A stretch of 64,000 bases of DNA, taken from NCBI GenBank assembly GCA_938045295.1, contig CALINO010000063.1, forward strand, positions 1 through 64,000. Direction: 5' to 3'. The notes beneath the pieces were generated by a model. The model made no database searches. It was given only the letters and a program-made list of their open reading frames with translations, and was not told the origin of the DNA. Below are positions 26,821 through 36,029 of the stretch, piece by piece. Source of the DNA: an uncultured Arenicella sp. (GTDB lineage Bacteria > Pseudomonadota > Gammaproteobacteria > Arenicellales > Arenicellaceae). A program made the position numbers and the translations under genes. Numbering within the stretch: position 1 is the stretch's first letter; each line of letters begins with the position of its first letter.

Positions 26821-29082
26821 ATGCACGTAAGACTGAAGCCAGCCACCGTTGCAGCATTACTAAGTTCAATTCTTTACTCATTCACACCTATTTCAGCCAG
26901 CGCTGCTTGCAAAGGGGTGAACTGTGCATGTAAGCCGAGTGAGCTTAATTACGCATCGCCAGTAATGAAGCCCAATGAAGATGGCCAATACCCATTGTCG
27001 CTGGAGGCTGATAATGTGCAAGCGCAAGGCAATGATTTGGTCGAACTCATTGGTAACGCTGAAGTGCAGCAAGGCCGACAAACCATTGTGGCCGATAAAC
27101 TGCAGTATTACCGTGAATCTGAGCGAGTGGTTGCTGATGGCGGTGTGGAGATGATTACTGAAAATGGAGATTATCTTTCAAGTGACTCGATTGATGTGTT
27201 CGCACCGACGCAAATAGGTACCCTAAGAAATACTCAGTTCAAATTATCTAAAGGCATCACCAGTGCGGATGGCGTAGATACTGCAACGATTGAATCTCGC
27301 GGCTCAGCCGACGTAGTGAATTTGGAAGGAGAAGGCGTTGTCCGGCTCGAAAATGCGACTTACACCAATTGCCCCGAAGGTAATGAGAGCGTGAAAATAA
27401 GCGCTGGTGAGCTTGAGTTGGATCGTATTGGCGGTGTTGGTCGAGCAAAGAATGCCACGATTAGATTTAAAGGTGTGCCTATTTTTTACATGCCTTATGT
27501 TAGTTTTCCGTTGAATGATGATCGTAAAACTGGGTTTTTAACGCCTAGCTTTGGATCTGACGAAGAGTCTGGCAATGTCATTGAGGTTCCATGGTATTGG
27601 AATATTGCAAAGAACCAAGATGCAACCATTACCCCTCGTTATTACACTGAACGGGGTTTGCAAGTGGGTGCAGAGTATCGTCATCGATCATTAAATTCTT
27701 CGACGTATATTTATGGAGAAGTGTTGCCGGATGATGAGCTTTTTGGCGATGATCGTGACTTGCTAAGCATTCAGCACTCTCAACAATTTACACGTAATCT
27801 GTCTGGCCAAATTAATTATAACGATGTTTCAGATATAGATTATTTTACTGATCTGCGTAATGAAGTCCGTTACTTTAGTGCCACGTTTGTACCCAGAGAT
27901 GCGCAACTGAATTATTCAGGTGAGTATTTCAATGCAACTTTGAGAGCCAATGAGTATCAAGTTATTGATGATCAAGTGCGTAATGCACCTTATGAGCGTT
28001 TGCCATCGTTTAGTTTATCAACAAATCTACCTGATGGGCCGTACGGTTTAGAGTATGGCGCTGCGTTTAATTATACCGACTTTAGTTCTGATACAAGGTT
28101 AGAGGGCAGCCGTTTAGCACTTTCTCCTTATGTTGAATTACCTTTCGAAAATATCTGGGGTTATTTAAAGCCAAGAGTATCTGTTCATCACCGTAACTAC
28201 AGTTTGTCTAGAGAAGAAGACAGTGACCCTAGCTTTACTGTTCCCATTTTTAGTTTAGACGGGCGCATCTTTTTGGAAAAAAATACTTCTTGGTTTGGTG
28301 AATCCGCTACACAGACTTTAGAGCCGAGATTGTTTTATGTCTATGCACCTGAAGAAAATCAGGATGATGTTCCTCTTTTTGATACGAGCCAAATATCACT
28401 GAACAACTTTGGTAATATTTTTCGTGAAACTCGCTTTTTTGGTGGTGATAGAATTGGTGATACTAACCAAGTGACGATTGGTTTAACGTCACGGTTCATT
28501 GAAAATGAAAGCGGCGACGAAAAGCTAAAATTTAGTTTTGGTCAGTTGGTGCTCTTGGATGACCTTGAACAAGGTTTGAGGTCTGAAAGCCAACCCATTG
28601 AAAGTGGTTTAGGTGATTCATTGTTTGAGTTATCTACTAATTCAGGTGGCTCTTGGTCAACGCACAGTTTCTTGCAATACAGTCATGAAGCAGAAGAGGC
28701 TCTGCGTACTGCTCTATTTTCGTTAGCGTATGGGCCTAAAAGTGACTCGCGTAAAAATGTTGGTATAGGTTATTACTTCAGAGAAGGCGGTGATACAGAT
28801 ATCGAGCAACTAACGTTCAACGTGAATTGGCCGTTAGCTGATCGTTGGCAAGCGTTTGGCTCTGGTCGTTACTCACTTGAACGCTCTGAAAATGTGGCCT
28901 CAACGTTAGGGGTTGAATATAACGGTTGTTGTTGGAAGGTGCGTTTAATCGGTACTGAGCGAGTTGACTCTAGACTGTTCAGAAACCGAAATGCTACCTC
29001 TGAAGGTGATGAACGGAAAAGCGCACTTTTTGTCGAATTTGAATTAACTTCATTAGGGCGTTTGAGAACAGGGCTGCAATAA
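26821..29082 (+). CDS. lptD: LPS-assembly outer-membrane protein LptD
   Basis: LptD (753 residues) is the barrel that, with LptE, inserts lipopolysaccharide in the outer leaflet of the outer membrane. The signal peptide ends near residue 28 (SASAA). An N-terminal Cys-rich stretch (CKGVNCACKP) precedes the periplasmic jellyroll domain (LEADNVQAQGNDLVELIGNAEVQ). The barrel follows, with IFYMPYVSFPLNDDRKTGFLTPSFG. A Cys pair in NGCCWKVRLIG near residue 700 matches the family's long-range disulfides with the N-terminal cysteines. It is followed by surA. Confidence 0.96.
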   Translation: MHVRLKPATVAALLSSILYSFTPISASAACKGVNCACKPSELNYASPVMKPNEDGQYPLSLEADNVQAQGNDLVELIGNAEVQQGRQTIVADKLQYYRESERVVADGGVEMITENGDYLSSDSIDVFAPTQIGTLRNTQFKLSKGITSADGVDTATIESRGSADVVNLEGEGVVRLENATYTNCPEGNESVKISAGELELDRIGGVGRAKNATIRFKGVPIFYMPYVSFPLNDDRKTGFLTPSFGSDEESGNVIEVPWYWNIAKNQDATITPRYYTERGLQVGAEYRHRSLNSSTYIYGEVLPDDELFGDDRDLLSIQHSQQFTRNLSGQINYNDVSDIDYFTDLRNEVRYFSATFVPRDAQLNYSGEYFNATLRANEYQVIDDQVRNAPYERLPSFSLSTNLPDGPYGLEYGAAFNYTDFSSDTRLEGSRLALSPYVELPFENIWGYLKPRVSVHHRNYSLSREEDSDPSFTVPIFSLDGRIFLEKNTSWFGESATQTLEPRLFYVYAPEENQDDVPLFDTSQISLNNFGNIFRETRFFGGDRIGDTNQVTIGLTSRFIENESGDEKLKFSFGQLVLLDDLEQGLRSESQPIESGLGDSLFELSTNSGGSWSTHSFLQYSHEAEEALRTALFSLAYGPKSDSRKNVGIGYYFREGGDTDIEQLTFNVNWPLADRWQAFGSGRYSLERSENVASTLGVEYNGCCWKVRLIGTERVDSRLFRNRNATSEGDERKSALFVEFELTSLGRLRTGLQ

Positions 29083-29167
29083 TGCTGTCTGTTGTTTACT
29101 CAAGAAGATATTTAGCTTAAGTGGTGATATGAAGTGAATTTTAGTATTGGTATGAGATTTAATAATC

Positions 29168-30484
29168 ATGTGTAAAAAAAAGAGGACCAATAACCACTCT
29201 TCGATTTTATGTGGTGGTGCCGGAAAAGCCATTTTTGTGAAGGCTGTTAGTGGTTTGTTTTTCTTGTTAAGTGTCATTGGTATCTCTTATGCGCAGCAAG
29301 GAATGGTCGAGGTTGATCGGGTTTTGGTTATTATTAACGAAGATGTTATTACCCAGTCTGAGTTCGATTACCGTAAGCAAACCGTGGTGTCAGATATGCA
29401 AGCCGCTGGTCGCCCGATGCCTGAAGACATAAATGATCAACTCATTGAGTCAATGATTTCCGATCGTTTGCAAATTCAGGAGGCTCGTCGTCGTGGTATT
29501 AGCATTGATGATGCGGCTTTACAGCAAGCGATTGAGCGGTTTGCCGTTCAGCAAAACATGTCTGTGGCGCAATTACAGGCGACAGTGCAACAATCTGGGC
29601 AACCGTTCAGCCTGTTTGCTAACAGCGTTCGTGATTCTTTGACGATTTCTCGGCTCACTGAATATTACGCTCGTTCAAGAGTGGTTGTTCCTGAATATGA
29701 AAAAGACACGTGGGTGGCCATTAACGGCAAGGACAGTGTGGAATATGAAATTGCGCAAATACTGATTAAAGGTGGTGACGAGAAGCGAGCAATTGCCGAA
29801 GAAGTAAAGGCTAAGATAGCGCAGGGAATGAGTTTTTCGGATGCAGCGATTCGCTATTCTGATGCGTCCGATGCGGCAACTGGCGGTGTTATTGGCTGGC
29901 GTAAGCCTGAGCAAATGCCGGAAATTTTTATTGATGCGGTTAAAGATTTGCAAATAGGCCAAGTCAGTCAAGTAATGCAGAGCCCTAACGGTTTTCATAT
30001 TTTGAATTTGATTAACCTGAAAGGTAATAGAACTGAGATTTTACAGCATGAAGTTCGTCATATTTTGATTGCTGCAGACTCTAATGTTGCCAAGAGCCAA
30101 GCCACCAAGCGCGCACTGGAAATCAGAAAACGTATTGTTGATGGTGAAGACTTTGATGCGTTGGCGCGCATCTATTCAGATGATTCGGTCTCTGCTGCCA
30201 CGGGTGGCAGTTTGGGGTGGGTATCACCGGGTGAGATGGTGCCGGCATTTGAAGAGGCGTTTAATGAGTTAGCTCTTGGTGATGTTTCTCTGCCAATAGA
30301 AACGCAATTCGGGGTGCATATTTTGCGTGTTGAAGATCGGCGTAAAAAGAATGTTACTGAGCAGCTAAAGAGGGTTCAAGCCGATAATGTGTTGCGTCGC
30401 CAGCGTGCCGGGCGAGAGTACGGACAATGGGTTCGTGAATTGCTTGAAGGTGCTTATGTCAAGCACGTTGCAAAACCTGCGTAA
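29168..30484 (+). CDS. surA: Periplasmic chaperone and peptidyl-prolyl isomerase SurA
   Basis: SurA (438 residues) escorts unfolded outer-membrane proteins, including LptD, to the BAM complex. The N-terminal signal segment ends near SYAQQ. The SurA N-terminal domain (VDRVLVIINEDVITQSEFDYR) is followed by two parvulin domains, each with the expected FSDAAIRYSDAS...GGVIGWR or FDALARIYSDDSVSAATGGSLGW pattern. A C-terminal helix closes the protein. It forms an lptD-surA pair and ends at a strong terminator. Confidence 0.95.
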   Translation: MCKKKRTNNHSSILCGGAGKAIFVKAVSGLFFLLSVIGISYAQQGMVEVDRVLVIINEDVITQSEFDYRKQTVVSDMQAAGRPMPEDINDQLIESMISDRLQIQEARRRGISIDDAALQQAIERFAVQQNMSVAQLQATVQQSGQPFSLFANSVRDSLTISRLTEYYARSRVVVPEYEKDTWVAINGKDSVEYEIAQILIKGGDEKRAIAEEVKAKIAQGMSFSDAAIRYSDASDAATGGVIGWRKPEQMPEIFIDAVKDLQIGQVSQVMQSPNGFHILNLINLKGNRTEILQHEVRHILIAADSNVAKSQATKRALEIRKRIVDGEDFDALARIYSDDSVSAATGGSLGWVSPGEMVPAFEEAFNELALGDVSLPIETQFGVHILRVEDRRKKNVTEQLKRVQADNVLRRQRAGREYGQWVRELLEGAYVKHVAKPA

Positions 30485-30523
30485 TGGGTTATGTGATTTA
30501 ATATAGTAAAGAAACACCGTTAT

Positions 30524-30560
30524 AAAAAAGCCCCACAGCATGATGCTGTGGGGCTTTTTT
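30524..30560. terminator. Bidirectional Rho-independent terminator between surA and the cytochrome gene
   Basis: A_n-GCCCCACAGC / GCTGTGGGGC-T_n forms a ten-base-pair GC-rich stem with A and T runs on both sides. It can end surA on the plus strand and the convergent cytochrome gene on the minus strand. Confidence 0.92.
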
Positions 30561-30651
30561 GTTTTTAGGCGTATTCTAAACTGGGTCTTTGCAGCTGGAT
30601 TTTTTAACGTTACAGTTCAAAATATTGCAGCTCAAAGCAAGTAAAGTATTG

Positions 30652-31128
30652 CTATTTGGAGTTCTCGAGCATGTAATCCACCGCCGCTTTTACGGTATTG
30701 TCACTCAAATTCATTCCACCTTTAGCCGGCATGGCGCCAATGCCGTTGATTGCATTGCTGTACAGTGTTTCGGCGCCTTTGGTTAGGCGGTTGGCCCAAG
30801 TCGTGGCATCGCCAACGATGGGCGCGCCGGCTGCGCCGCTGGCATGGCAAGCAGCGCAAGGTGCGTAAGCTTCGGCACCGGTTAAGTCTGCAATAACGGC
30901 CGTGGGTGCTGAGGCAACTGTAGTTGCCGCAAATTCACCGACGGGAGATATGCGTTCAGCAACCGCTTGAGTGTTTTCCAGGTCGGACTGGGCATCAAGC
31001 TCTTCATTTACATCGCTTGATGCAAAAGAGGCGAGCACCATTAAAATAATCGTGAGCACACTCATTGCTATAATCATGATTAAAAACAGTCGATTAAACT
31101 TTGAGTCACTCATTTGTGATTCACTCAT
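30652..31128 (-). CDS. Membrane-anchored c5-type cytochrome c
   Basis: This 158-residue protein has an uncleaved N-terminal membrane anchor (about residues 14-37), a Glu/Ala/Thr-rich spacer of about 45 residues, and a C-terminal cytochrome c domain. The haem motif is Cys91-Ala-Ala-Cys94-His95, and the likely axial Met is Met133 in IGAMPAKGG, the short c5-type loop. It should carry electrons on the periplasmic face of the inner membrane. The partner oxidase or reductase is not in the window. The ATG at 31113 (MSDSK) is a possible alternative start. Confidence 0.87.
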   Translation of the reverse strand: MSESQMSDSKFNRLFLIMIIAMSVLTIILMVLASFASSDVNEELDAQSDLENTQAVAERISPVGEFAATTVASAPTAVIADLTGAEAYAPCAACHASGAAGAPIVGDATTWANRLTKGAETLYSNAINGIGAMPAKGGMNLSDNTVKAAVDYMLENSK

Positions 31129-31297
31129 TGCGGCACCTCAATGTATATTTAGAATTTTATTTTTTTAATGTCAAACCAGTACTACCGATACTTCTAAGCG
31201 TAAGTAAAACGGGGGGATTATAGCCTATCCTTTATGTGCGAAAAACCGTTTTGGTTTGCTTTTGAGTAAATATATTGGCTGGTGGTTTTTTACGCTC

Positions 31298-32773
31298 TTA
31301 GCCGCGAAATAACGAGCCTAAAATGCCCCTTATTACGCGCCGGCCTAATTGTGAGCCGATTGCTCGCGCAGCACTTTTAACAAACGCTTCGGTAGGGGTT
31401 TGCCTATTGGAACGGCGACGCTTGGGAGCTTCAGACGCTTGTCTTGCTTCTTCGAGAGCCACTTGCTCTTCCTGAGCGGCGATTTTTTCAGCGCGGACTG
31501 CCAGCATTTCATGCGCCGACTCTCTGTCCAGTGGTGTGTCGTAGCGACCTCGGTAAGGTGAGCGACTTATTTGTTCGGCGCGCTCTTCATCATTCATCGG
31601 GCCAATTCGCGACTCCGGCGGGCGTATTAAAATACGCTCTACTTGACTCGGTACACCTTCAGAATTCAGTGTGCTAACCAATGCCTCACCGACCCCCAGT
31701 TGGGTAATTACTTCTGATGTATCTAATTCTGGGTTTTCTCTGAAGGTTTCCGCCACGGTTTTGACCGCCTTTTGATCCTTCGGTGTGAAGGCACGTAAAG
31801 CGTGTTGAATTTTCAGCCCGAGTTGCCCGAGTATTTCTTCAGGAACATCCAGCGGGCTTTGAGAAATAAAGTAAATGCCGACGCCTTTAGAACGAATTAA
31901 GCGAACCACTTGCTCCACTTTTTCAAGCAGTACTTTAGGGGCACTATCGAACAGTAAATGCGCCTCATCAAAAAACATCACAAATTTCGGCTTATCAGCA
32001 TCCCCGACTTCAGGTAACGACTCAAATAATTCAGACAACAACCAAAGCAAAAACGTGCAGTAAAGCTTTGGAGATTTTTGCAATAATGTGTTCGAGTCTA
32101 AAATATTGATGACGCCGCGGCCTGAAAAATCGACACTCATTAAATCTTGCAGTTCAATCGCAGGTTCGCCTAGAAAGAATTCGGCGCCTTGTTCTTCAAG
32201 AACGATTAAGCCGCGCTGGATGGCGCCAATACTGGCGGTGGATATGTTGCCGTACTCTGATTTTAATTCTGCTCGATTGTCGCCCATCCAGACGAGCATC
32301 GAACGTAAGTCTTTTAAATCAAGAATCATCAAGCCCTGATCATCGGCTATTTTGAAACACGAGTATAAAATTCCGGTTTGTGTGTCGTTTAAATCCAATA
32401 AATTTGATAGTAATAAGGGGCCAATTTCACTTACTGTGGTGCGAATCGGGTGTCCTTTTTTACCGAACACATCCCAAAACACCACCGGATTACCGCTCAT
32501 TTGGTAGTTTTCTATGCCAATGGTTTCAAGGCGTTCATCAATTTTGGGGTGAGGTTTTGCCTCTTTTCCCACGCCTGAGACATCGCCTTTCACATCAGCC
32601 AAAAAGACCGGCACACCGGCTTTAGAGAAGTTCTCAGCTAAAATTTGCAACGTAACGGTTTTTCCTGTTCCAGTGGCGCCAGCAATCATACCGTGGCGGT
32701 TGGCCATGCTGGCGTCCATGTAAACGGTTTGCGACCCGTTGCCGCCAATCAGGAGTTGGTTGTTATCATTCAT
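31298..32773 (-). CDS. HerA-like P-loop ATPase (DUF853/YjgR family)
   Basis: This 491-residue cytoplasmic ATPase has Walker A GATGTGKT (residues 32-39), then PVFLADVKGDVSGV. A Walker B-like FVMFFDEAHLLFDSAP and a VGIYFISQSPLDVPEEILGQLG segment follow. These are the marks of the DUF853/YjgR branch of HerA-type helicases. The C-terminus is basic and rich in Arg and Glu. The true function is not established; HerA relatives pump DNA or act in repair. It is a single leftward gene. Confidence 0.88.
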   Translation of the reverse strand: MNDNNQLLIGGNGSQTVYMDASMANRHGMIAGATGTGKTVTLQILAENFSKAGVPVFLADVKGDVSGVGKEAKPHPKIDERLETIGIENYQMSGNPVVFWDVFGKKGHPIRTTVSEIGPLLLSNLLDLNDTQTGILYSCFKIADDQGLMILDLKDLRSMLVWMGDNRAELKSEYGNISTASIGAIQRGLIVLEEQGAEFFLGEPAIELQDLMSVDFSGRGVINILDSNTLLQKSPKLYCTFLLWLLSELFESLPEVGDADKPKFVMFFDEAHLLFDSAPKVLLEKVEQVVRLIRSKGVGIYFISQSPLDVPEEILGQLGLKIQHALRAFTPKDQKAVKTVAETFRENPELDTSEVITQLGVGEALVSTLNSEGVPSQVERILIRPPESRIGPMNDEERAEQISRSPYRGRYDTPLDRESAHEMLAVRAEKIAAQEEQVALEEARQASEAPKRRRSNRQTPTEAFVKSAARAIGSQLGRRVIRGILGSLFRG

Positions 32774-33173
32774 AAGGCGATGTGAAAGTGTGGGTTGTAA
32801 TCAATTTTATTATGTTTTTGGCTCACTTTAGTGTGAGCGGCTTATTCCGTGCTACTTTTGTTGGTGATTTAAATTGCCAACATGAAATGCCTGAAGTGCT
32901 TAAAAACACGCCGTTTTCAGTAAGTTTAAAGCTGAGCGCTATGCATAGCAAACTAAAACTTTGCGCTTGTGCCTCAATGCTTTACGGTTGTAAAAGATGG
33001 AGTCAATAATTTGCTTTTTTTTCGAGTAACTTTTACATTGTTGCTATAATCTGAATCAAATCAATATTATAACTCTGTATTAGCAATAATAAATTCAATA
33101 GTAGGCAATGTGTTAACTAGCTATTGCTATAAAGTTGTGTAATTAATCTGGTGTAACCAATCTAAAGGTATCT
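32774..33173. other. AT-rich intergenic region before the GTPase/phosphorelay cluster
   Basis: Four hundred bases between divergent genes hold no convincing gene. A 75-codon open frame at 32782-33009 has a high Cys/Ser content and no recognisable domain. The half next to the response regulator is very AT-rich. TTGCTA (33041-33046) and TATTAT (33065-33070), 18 bases apart, could be its promoter. Confidence 0.5.
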
Positions 33174-33860
33174 ATGAGAATCGTAATTTTAGAGGACGAT
33201 AAAGATCAAGCTGACTTGTTAGTGGCTTGGTTGGAAGAGGCGGGGCACCAGTGCACAGTCTACAGTGACGGAAACGCGTTTATAAGAGCCTACAATAAAG
33301 ACAGTTACGATATTGTGTTGCTTGATTGGGAGGTTCCCAATATTACAGGCATTAAAGTGTTAAAGCATTTGCGTGAGCATTTGGATGCACTCGTGCCGGT
33401 GGTGTTCATTACCCAGCGCGAAGCAGAAGAAGACATGGTTGAGGCTCTTGAAGCCGGTGCGGATGATTATATGGCGAAACCGATTCGTCACCTTGAAACC
33501 ATGGCGCGAGTTAATGCCATTGCTCGCCGAGTAGGCTTTGGCGAAGAAAATACCTCAGATACGTACGAGTTTTCACCATTTACGATAGACACCAAAATAC
33601 GCCAAGTTTTTAAGAATGGTGAACAAGTAGAAATGACGCAAAAAGAATATGAGTTGACGTTATTTTTGTTTAAAAATTTAGGGCGAGTTATTTCAAGAGG
33701 GCATTTGCTAGAAATGGTATGGGGCACTAGCTCTAAACTTAATACTCGTACTGTTGATACACACATCAGCCGATTGCGCACTAAGCTGGATTTAGAAAGC
33801 GAGCAAGGCTGGAGACTCACCTCTGTTTACCGTCACGGTTACCGCCTTGAACAGGTGTGA
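33174..33860 (+). CDS. OmpR/PhoB-family response regulator
   Basis: This 228-residue two-component regulator has a receiver domain and a winged-helix DNA-binding domain. Receiver residues are present: acidic pocket Glu7-Asp8-Asp9, phospho-acceptor Asp51 (IVLLDWEVPN), the Thr of VFITQ and the Lys of MAKPI. The C-terminal domain (about residues 130-226) has EYELTLFLFKNLGRVISR and RTVDTHISRLRTKL, the OmpR recognition region. It opens a rightward cluster with a coiled-coil protein, membrane protein, small GTPase, hybrid kinase and Hpt protein. It is the likely transcriptional output of that phosphorelay. Target genes are unknown. Confidence 0.9.
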   Translation: MRIVILEDDKDQADLLVAWLEEAGHQCTVYSDGNAFIRAYNKDSYDIVLLDWEVPNITGIKVLKHLREHLDALVPVVFITQREAEEDMVEALEAGADDYMAKPIRHLETMARVNAIARRVGFGEENTSDTYEFSPFTIDTKIRQVFKNGEQVEMTQKEYELTLFLFKNLGRVISRGHLLEMVWGTSSKLNTRTVDTHISRLRTKLDLESEQGWRLTSVYRHGYRLEQV

Positions 33861-33888
33861 TTTACTAAACACCCAGGAGACACTTTAA

Positions 33889-34437
33889 ATGTCAGACTCA
33901 AAGAGCTCAAATAAAAAGAAATCAGCTGAAATCATTAATCCCGGCTTGGGGGACATCGAAAAGGTAAGAGACATACTTTTCGGTAAATACGTTTCCAGCT
34001 TTGAAGAACGCTTTGCATTGCTTGAAAAGCGATTAGAAGCCGACGTGGAGTCTCTTAAAGAGAGACTGAACAGCAAAATTGAATCATTTGATGATGCGGT
34101 AAATCAATCACTTAAACGCTTGGATGATCAGTTAGAGCAAGAAAAAGTGAATCGTGACAGCGAACTACGTTCATTACAAAATGCCATGTCTGAAGCGCAA
34201 ACCGCGTTGCAACACGCAATTAACGTTATGGAAGACCAGGCTAATCAAGATTTGGCATCAGTGCGAGCGTCTATCGAAGAAAGCCATCAAGAGTTGTTGG
34301 ATCAAACGCTGTCAGTACAAGCGACCTTGGTCGGCGAGATAGAAGCACAAAAGCAAGAGCTTTCTGGCGATAAAGTCAGTCGTCAGGCCTTGGCATTAAT
34401 GTTGGACGAAGTTGCCGTTAAGTTGCGTACCAGCTAG
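33889..34437 (+). CDS. Coiled-coil protein of the small-GTPase cluster
   Basis: This 182-residue, highly charged cytoplasmic protein has no signal peptide or membrane helix. A short N-terminal motif (IEKVRDILFGKYVSSFEERFALLEKRLE, about residues 23-50) leads into a long heptad-patterned coiled coil to about residue 160. A small C-terminal segment (VSRQALALMLDEVAVKLR) ends it. I recall proteins of this shape beside small GTPases and OmpA-like membrane proteins in other bacteria, so it is probably a structural or scaffolding part of that module. A clear AGGAG ribosome binding site precedes the ATG, 28 bases after the response regulator. Confidence 0.75.
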   Translation: MSDSKSSNKKKSAEIINPGLGDIEKVRDILFGKYVSSFEERFALLEKRLEADVESLKERLNSKIESFDDAVNQSLKRLDDQLEQEKVNRDSELRSLQNAMSEAQTALQHAINVMEDQANQDLASVRASIEESHQELLDQTLSVQATLVGEIEAQKQELSGDKVSRQALALMLDEVAVKLRTS

Positions 34438-34493
34438 CAGCATTTGAGGCTGGCTGTACCCTGACTACTAAAATTTAGAGAGCACTGTCGCTG

Positions 34494-36014
34494 ATGACCC
34501 AACTCGATGAACTACGACAAATAATTGTTGGTGACAATTCTGAGCAAATAGCAGAATTAAAAAACCGCATTGAAGACGTTGAAAAGCGTACTCACGATGT
34601 GGCCGAAGTGTTGTCGCCAGCGATTGAAAAAGAAGTTCGTTCAGGTAACCCAAGTTTATCTAAATCACTGCAAAAACCAGTGTCAGAAGGCTTAAAGCGA
34701 GCCATTCGAGCTGAGCCCGAAGAATACGCAGAAATACTATACCCAGTAATGGCTCCGTCCATTCGAAGAGCCATTGCACAGGCCATCAGTTCTATGATGG
34801 TGACCATCAATCGCACCATTGAGTCAGCCACCACAGTGCAAGGCTTAAGCCTGCGTTATCAAGCGATTAGAACAGGGGTGCCATACGCTGAATTGGCACT
34901 CAGAAGAACACTGCTGTATCGCGTTGAGCATGTCTACTTAATTCACCGAGATACGGGTGTTCCCATTTCAACCGTGCATGCGAATGACACGGGTTTTCTG
35001 GACAGCGATGCAGTAAGTGGCATGTTCTCGGCTATTCAAAGTTTTGTTCAAGACTCTTTTTCTGTAGACGATTCCAGCCGGTTGACCAACTTAAAAGTGG
35101 GCGATCATAATGTGTGGGTTGTGCACGGCGCTAACGCTATGTTGGCGTGTGTTATCCGAGGCGATGCCCCTGAGTCATTAAAAACCGAGCTTAATGACGC
35201 ATTAGATGGCATTCGCAGTCATTACGGTAATGAAATTATCAGTTTTGACGGTGATGTGTCGGTCTTCTCAGGTGTGGATTCGCACTTAAGCCCATTATTA
35301 CTCAGCGAGTTAAAAACATCCGAAGCTTTAGGGGTAACGCCAGGTAACCTTGGTGCGAGTTTATTTAAAGTCGGCTTGTTTATCTTACTGTTACTGACCG
35401 GTTGTTATTTTGCTTGGCAGTGGTGGTTGGCAAGGTCGGATGTGAATACGGTAGAGTATTTATTGCGCAACACGCCAGGAATAGCGGCAACCAATGTGTA
35501 TTGGCGAGACGGCACGCTGGTGGTGCAAGGGTTGCAAGACCCCGATGCAAAAATTCCATTCAATAGCCTAGAACAATACGGCATTGATTTGAATATGATT
35601 GAATTTGATACCATTCCTTTCAGGTCGCTTGAAGTGGATATGGAAATACAGCGTTTTGAAGACGAGCTAAATCTACCCAGTGGCGTTAGCCTTTCTGAGA
35701 TAAACGGTGAAATACACTTAGCCGGTTACGCGCCCATTAAATGGCTGCTTAAAAATGACCTTAGAATCCGGCAGTTGGCCGCTGACCGACGTTTATCCAT
35801 TGTTGCTCTGAGTGCCAGTTCGGCCTCCGTGACTGAAATGTTGAATGTGTTTTTTAAGCCACAGGCACTGCAAAAGCTAAGTTGGTCTGTGGTGAAAACC
35901 AGTCGTGCCAGAGAAGTGGTGATTCAAGGGCAGATGAAGGCCGCTGATTTAGCCATTATGAAGGGCTTGTTTGCCAATAATAACTGGATAAAAATTGCCG
36001 TAACCGAATATTAA
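34494..36014 (+). CDS. One-TM protein of the GTPase module with a possible roadblock/longin-like domain
   Basis: This 506-residue protein begins with a short coiled coil (residues 1-35) and an amphipathic helical region (55-115). Residues about 143-245 alternate strands and helices (VEHVYLIHRDTGVPIS, MFSAIQSFVQDSF, VWVVHGANAMLACVIRG). The pattern resembles roadblock/longin-type sensor domains that in other systems bind small GTPases. One membrane helix follows (289-312). The outer part (313-506) has repeated short alpha/beta units like BON/OmpA-linker domains, but it ends without a recognisable OmpA peptidoglycan-binding domain. If the N-terminal part is cytoplasmic, it could receive the GTPase encoded 15 bases downstream. 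The domain call is by pattern only. Confidence 0.65.
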   Translation: MTQLDELRQIIVGDNSEQIAELKNRIEDVEKRTHDVAEVLSPAIEKEVRSGNPSLSKSLQKPVSEGLKRAIRAEPEEYAEILYPVMAPSIRRAIAQAISSMMVTINRTIESATTVQGLSLRYQAIRTGVPYAELALRRTLLYRVEHVYLIHRDTGVPISTVHANDTGFLDSDAVSGMFSAIQSFVQDSFSVDDSSRLTNLKVGDHNVWVVHGANAMLACVIRGDAPESLKTELNDALDGIRSHYGNEIISFDGDVSVFSGVDSHLSPLLLSELKTSEALGVTPGNLGASLFKVGLFILLLLTGCYFAWQWWLARSDVNTVEYLLRNTPGIAATNVYWRDGTLVVQGLQDPDAKIPFNSLEQYGIDLNMIEFDTIPFRSLEVDMEIQRFEDELNLPSGVSLSEINGEIHLAGYAPIKWLLKNDLRIRQLAADRRLSIVALSASSASVTEMLNVFFKPQALQKLSWSVVKTSRAREVVIQGQMKAADLAIMKGLFANNNWIKIAVTEY

Positions 36015-36029
36015 TAGCGTAATTGTTGA

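Noticed and set aside
32782-33009. A 75-codon open frame before the response regulator
   Set aside because: No domain, odd Cys/Ser-rich composition, no ribosome binding site; likely chance in a promoter region.
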